Source: Limnobaculum zhutongyuii
GTDB taxonomy: Bacteria; Pseudomonadota; Gammaproteobacteria; Enterobacterales; Enterobacteriaceae
Assembly (NCBI RefSeq): GCF_004295645.1
Contig: NZ_CP034752.1
Location: forward strand, 186,001-250,000
Length of the DNA stretch: 64,000 bases
Direction of reading: 5' to 3'
The position numbers and the translations under genes were made by a program. Of the stretch, positions 60,502 to 64,000 are shown piece by piece. The first letter of the stretch is position 1, and every line of letters starts with the position of its first letter. Under the pieces are notes generated by a model, which worked only from the letters and a program-made list of their open reading frames with translations, ran no database searches and had not been told where the DNA came from.

Positions 60502-61680
60502 ATGCGCTATTTTAGTTTTTTATTTCTGTTACTACTGACCGCCTGCAAAAATGATGTATTACCAATAGCCTCTTCAGAGCCCGATCTTTCAATCATTCCT
60601 GTTGAATCAGCCCGTCAGGTTTACCCGGTGGTTGCACCAATAAACCCACCTGATGGTTTACGCCCTTGTTGTGCGTTTGGGTATAATCTTGGCGTCAGCA
60701 TTATTGGTATTCCACTGCCGGTCTATCAAATTGGTAATATTGTTGAAGCCAATAAACTGGGTACTCATCATTATAGTGATAGCCTGTTGGACACGGCTGC
60801 TAACCTGCTGAACGTTTCTGATGAACAAGTTGGGCATATTTATACCGACCGGGGAGGTTTTCTGGATATCGCTCATATTCGCGATACGGCAGATAATACT
60901 TTCTATCTGTTTAGCCAAATTTATCCGCGTTTGGGCCAGGCATGGCAACTTGAGTTGGGTGATGAATTGGCTAAACGTCAGTTTGTGTTTACCGCTTTTA
61001 CCCCTCCATCCAGTCCGGAAGAGCGTTATACCTTAAGCGCCTATTTAGCCGCACAGCTCGCTTTTCAAATGGCCGCCTGGCATGAAATTGCTCAGTGGTA
61101 TGGGTTATTGGATGTTCCTGGTTTTTCCGAAGAGGTATCGGGTTTTTCACCTGAAGATCTTTATTCTAATTTATTAGGTTCACGTTTAGCTTTAACTTCT
61201 ATTTTGCAAGGGCATGCTGGTAGTCTGGAGCAATATCAACAATCGATGACTCAATTGCTACCAAAAGCGCTGGAGCAACTTGGTGCAGAATCTTATGAAG
61301 GTACTAAGCGGCAATTTATGCTGTTGGATGGAAAATGGTGGGATAGCCAGCGTCGGGTACCTGAAAAGTTTTTAGTGCTTTATCGTAATTATGATACGGG
61401 CAGTAATCGTATCCCTTCTCATGATTCATTGTTAACTGATAACTTGTTACGTCTGAGCTTGCCTGATGTATGGCAGGGGGTTGTGCTAAATCAGATTGGT
61501 GAGTTTCGTCTTCTGCCCGGCGATAATATGGAACGGCTACCGGTACCGGATAATTATTGGACGGTGAACAATTTCTCAGCTCTGGCAGAACAGGCTCAAA
61601 TTATCGATGAAAGTGAGTTACGCTCAGTTCGCAGGATGTCTCGGGATATTTCTCATGGTGTAGTGGCAAAAAAGGACTAA
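60502..61680 (+). CDS. DUF4056-like lipoprotein
   Basis: Protein of 392 residues with a lipoprotein signal (MRYFSFLFLLLLTAC, lipobox LTAC). The mature part has RPCCAFGYNLGV, GHIYTDRGGFLDIAHIRDTAD and AAWHEIAQWYG, which I associate with the DUF4056 family; the HE motif is reminiscent of a metal hydrolase but the metal site is unproven. GAGGGG lies nine bases before the ATG at 60502; the frame extends 12 codons above without a signal. Residue after the lipidated Cys is Lys, so the outer membrane is expected. Function unknown. Confidence 0.8.
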   Translation: MRYFSFLFLLLLTACKNDVLPIASSEPDLSIIPVESARQVYPVVAPINPPDGLRPCCAFGYNLGVSIIGIPLPVYQIGNIVEANKLGTHHYSDSLLDTAANLLNVSDEQVGHIYTDRGGFLDIAHIRDTADNTFYLFSQIYPRLGQAWQLELGDELAKRQFVFTAFTPPSSPEERYTLSAYLAAQLAFQMAAWHEIAQWYGLLDVPGFSEEVSGFSPEDLYSNLLGSRLALTSILQGHAGSLEQYQQSMTQLLPKALEQLGAESYEGTKRQFMLLDGKWWDSQRRVPEKFLVLYRNYDTGSNRIPSHDSLLTDNLLRLSLPDVWQGVVLNQIGEFRLLPGDNMERLPVPDNYWTVNNFSALAEQAQIIDESELRSVRRMSRDISHGVVAKKD

Positions 61681-61716
61681 TTGCCAGAATGCTAACATAC
61701 TGAGATATAAAAATAA

Positions 61717-61742
61717 CAACGGATAGGGATGACTATCCGTTG
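61717..61742. terminator. Hairpin between convergent lipoprotein and adhesin genes
   Basis: CAACGGATAG pairs with CTATCCGTTG (10 pairs, 6-nt loop). There is no T-run on the plus strand (CCAGGTTTTAG) and a weak one on the minus strand. Confidence 0.5.
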
Positions 61743-61763
61743 CCAGGTTTTAGCTGAATATTC

Positions 61764-64000
61764 TTATAGCTTCATAACAGCATAAACTTGTGGAACCAGA
61801 ATGTTTTGCTTAGTGCCATCATCCTGAATGACTTCACGATTGATTAACCAAATGATATCTGAAGTCAGATTATTCATCTGTTCTGCTGTCAGGGGAACCC
61901 CTAACGATAAGTTATATTTTTGAGCAAATTCAATTCCAGCATTCATTAGGGCAGCGTACTGATCTTCATCATTGGTGTAATGATTTAAAAGACGTTGTCC
62001 TGTCAGGTTGATTATCTGGTCCCGAATAAATTGTTGTTCATGGTAGCCATCACTTAAACGTCTGTGGGTACTATTGTGCTCGGTTGTTAGCCTGCTGGTC
62101 ATATAGTCTGAAGCTAACCAGGTTTTATAATCAGTAAACTTCGGATCGCTTTCTACCTGAGCATTATTACCTACCGCAGGCGGTGTGGTGTACTGGCTGG
62201 AGTCTGGTAACGGCATATTTTGAACCGGTGAACTGGCGACAATATTTATTTCACCCGGAGCACTTATTTCATTAAATTGCACAGTGACCCGATCAATATT
62301 CATCGCACCAAGATTGATATTTGGCCTATAGCTTTCCAGATATGGGCTCACTGAGGTTTGGCCGCTGCCTGATACGGAATTACTCAGCATTTCAGCCAGA
62401 TGGGAAGTGCTATTTTGAACTGCGGTATCAGGTGCATGAAGCTTAAGGTTTGCCTGGGGGGCGTCACCGCGAGGTGCCAGGGAATCAGCATTATCTGCAG
62501 TCTGAACACCGGGCATTTTAATATCAATTATCTGATTGGCATCAATATTCAGAACTTTTCCTGCTTCGATCTGGCTTTTATTATTCAGAACGGTATCCGC
62601 AAAAATGTCCAAATTACCACCAGCTAAAATTTTGGCCGGATCGCTTTCTACCACATCAGTGTCGTTAAGGGGAGAGTCAGTGACAGCCTTATCATTAATA
62701 TTTTGTAGCTGATTAACCGTAAGCTCCAGATTTCCAAGAGCCTGGATAGTAGCACTGTGGTTGTTGATCTCGTTCGCCTGACCTGAAGCATGGCCATTTT
62801 CATCCAGTGTTCGGCCAATTGACATATCGCCAAGGCTGAAAATCTGTGAATGGGTGTAGTTATTTAAAACATTGGTACCGATATTAATACTCTCACGGCC
62901 AAGCAGCGTGGCGGCATTACCATTTTCAGCACGGTTATTTATAGTATCCGCTTGCAGTTGCAGCCAGGTACCATGAATACGGCCCGAGCCATAGTTATCA
63001 ATTTGCCGGGCCTGTAGCCGGGTAAGAACACCGTCAATCAATCCGCGGTTGGTTAGTGTTCCGCTGATGTTGAATTGTGTGGTATTCGCTCTGATTTCAC
63101 CCAAAGCATCATTATTGAGTGAGGCGGCATTCAGGGTCAGTTGGTTGGCATACATTCGACCGCCCAAGTTGCTCCAACTGCCGGTGGTTTCAGCATTGAG
63201 AGCATTGTCGACATACAGGTGAGCTGAGTCGGTAATAATATCTCCATGCTGCGCCTGTAACATCATGCTGTCAGCACTGACTTGAGCGCCGGACAGATTG
63301 ATGCCATTAGCCATCACATCGATTTTGCCAGTAGCAACAATTTGTCCTTGTAGGTTAGCCGGCTGTTCAGCTCTGATGGTGATATTGCCGTGGCCAGCCA
63401 TATCGCCATTATCATTAACGCCAGCAGCGAGTAGTGCTTCACTGGAGTTATTAAAGTTAGCAGCCACTAACATAATATTATTTAAGGCCACCAGTGCCGA
63501 TGCGTTAACAATATTGTTAGTTGCTCGCAGATTGAGCTCGCCGCCACTGTAAACTTTAGAACGATTATAGAAACTTTGTCCCGAGCTAAGATTCAGGCCG
63601 GCAAAGGCGAATATGTCCGCTTCATTAACAATCGAGCCATCGGCATTGAGTAATAACTGATCTTCACTGCGCATTAATTTGCTGTTGATGAAGTTGCCGC
63701 CGGTCTGGTAATTACCGGTGCCTTTGCTATACAGCGTGCCTCTGTTATGCAGTGAATCAGCAGTGGTTAAAGTTAGGTTACGGTCAGACGCTATTGTGCC
63801 GGTGTTGGTGACTGGACCAGAGGCGCTGATGGTGGCATTATTTTTAGTATTAATGGAGCCATCATTGAGCAAACTTCCTTTAGTCGTCAGGTTCAGGTCG
63901 CTGTTGGTACTGATGGTACCGCTATTGTTTATACCGCTATCTGCTTTAATTTCAACAGTACCGTGGCTGTGTAGTGTGCCGCTATTTAACAGACTACCTG
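61764..64000 (-). CDS. Filamentous-haemagglutinin/CdiA-type adhesin, 3' part, apparently truncated
   Basis: The reading frame stays open from the right edge to the stop at 61764, about 745 residues; the 5' end (signal and TPS domain) lies outside. Residues up to about 450 are FHA-type beta-helix repeats such as TISASGPVTNTGTIASDRNLTLTTADSLHNRGTL. Then comes a non-repetitive part with many Pro/Ser/Gln and the motif LTSDIIWLI...ILVPQVYAV, at which the protein ends (MKL stop). In long FhaB/CdiA proteins this motif is normally followed by another repeat block and a C-terminal effector. None of these follows in the next bases, where a hairpin and another gene lie. Secreted by a two-partner pathway if functional. 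Confidence 0.85.
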   Translation of the reverse strand, partial: GSLLNSGTLHSHGTVEIKADSGINNSGTISTNSDLNLTTKGSLLNDGSINTKNNATISASGPVTNTGTIASDRNLTLTTADSLHNRGTLYSKGTGNYQTGGNFINSKLMRSEDQLLLNADGSIVNEADIFAFAGLNLSSGQSFYNRSKVYSGGELNLRATNNIVNASALVALNNIMLVAANFNNSSEALLAAGVNDNGDMAGHGNITIRAEQPANLQGQIVATGKIDVMANGINLSGAQVSADSMMLQAQHGDIITDSAHLYVDNALNAETTGSWSNLGGRMYANQLTLNAASLNNDALGEIRANTTQFNISGTLTNRGLIDGVLTRLQARQIDNYGSGRIHGTWLQLQADTINNRAENGNAATLLGRESINIGTNVLNNYTHSQIFSLGDMSIGRTLDENGHASGQANEINNHSATIQALGNLELTVNQLQNINDKAVTDSPLNDTDVVESDPAKILAGGNLDIFADTVLNNKSQIEAGKVLNIDANQIIDIKMPGVQTADNADSLAPRGDAPQANLKLHAPDTAVQNSTSHLAEMLSNSVSGSGQTSVSPYLESYRPNINLGAMNIDRVTVQFNEISAPGEINIVASSPVQNMPLPDSSQYTTPPAVGNNAQVESDPKFTDYKTWLASDYMTSRLTTEHNSTHRRLSDGYHEQQFIRDQIINLTGQRLLNHYTNDEDQYAALMNAGIEFAQKYNLSLGVPLTAEQMNNLTSDIIWLINREVIQDDGTKQNILVPQVYAVMKL

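Overview
The window is chromosomal DNA from an enterobacterium (order Enterobacterales). The backbone gene order zapB / glpFKX / rraA-menA-hslU-hslV-ftsN-cytR-priA / rpmE / metJ / metBL / metF / ppc / argE / argC-argB-argG-argH is the one known from Escherichia coli and Yersinia, and the protein sequences are close to the enterobacterial versions. The fused argCBGH order, the short 405-residue ArgG, the moderate-to-low GC content and the accessory genes point away from E. coli itself. A Budviciaceae-type genus (Limnobaculum, Pragia, Budvicia) is my guess, not something the sequence proves. No rRNA, tRNA, CRISPR array or insertion sequence was found.

Left part (1-26.2 kb) is mostly accessory metabolism. 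Positions 1-4801 hold a 2-ketogluconate utilisation operon (kguE-kguK-kguT-kguD, reading leftward, kguD cut by the window edge) behind a PtxS-like LacI repressor and a palindromic operator. Then come a membrane diguanylate cyclase, a very long periplasmic coiled-coil protein with 117-bp tandem repeats and a degenerate FKBP domain, an OsmY-like BON protein, a YtjA-type small membrane protein and an unknown exported protein. Positions 11.4-17.1 kb form a sugar-acid regulon: MHS transporter, mannonate/gluconate dehydratase (RspA/ManD group), FCD-type GntR regulator, gluconate 5-dehydrogenase-like SDR and idonate 5-dehydrogenase-like zinc enzyme. A shared palindromic operator links them. Positions 17.2-22.0 kb are a small island: ankyrin lipoprotein, an AbiEii-like nucleotidyltransferase translationally coupled to a 195-residue partner, and two orphan proteins. 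Positions 22.1-26.2 kb encode a fumarase/aspartase-superfamily lyase, a DcuC-family carrier and a LysR regulator, a likely unit for catabolism of a fumarate-releasing compound.

The middle (26.4-48.9 kb) is core genome: yicC, rph-pyrE with its attenuator, the glycerol operon glpFKX, zapB, an AraC-type regulator with an effector-binding domain, rraA, menA, the heat-shock protease hslVU behind a clear sigma-32 promoter, ftsN, cytR, priA, rpmE and the methionine genes metJ, metBL and metF with MetJ boxes. A 98-bp two-hairpin intergenic element occurs twice (30160-30257 and 47726-47823) and shows a compensatory base-pair change.

The right part (49-64 kb) holds a pair of overlapping unknown exported genes, ppc, the divergent arginine genes argE / argCBGH with paired ARG boxes, an Ail/Lom outer-membrane protein, a DUF4056-type lipoprotein, and the 3' part of a filamentous-haemagglutinin adhesin. 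The adhesin ends just after a motif that normally lies mid-protein, so it is probably a truncated form.
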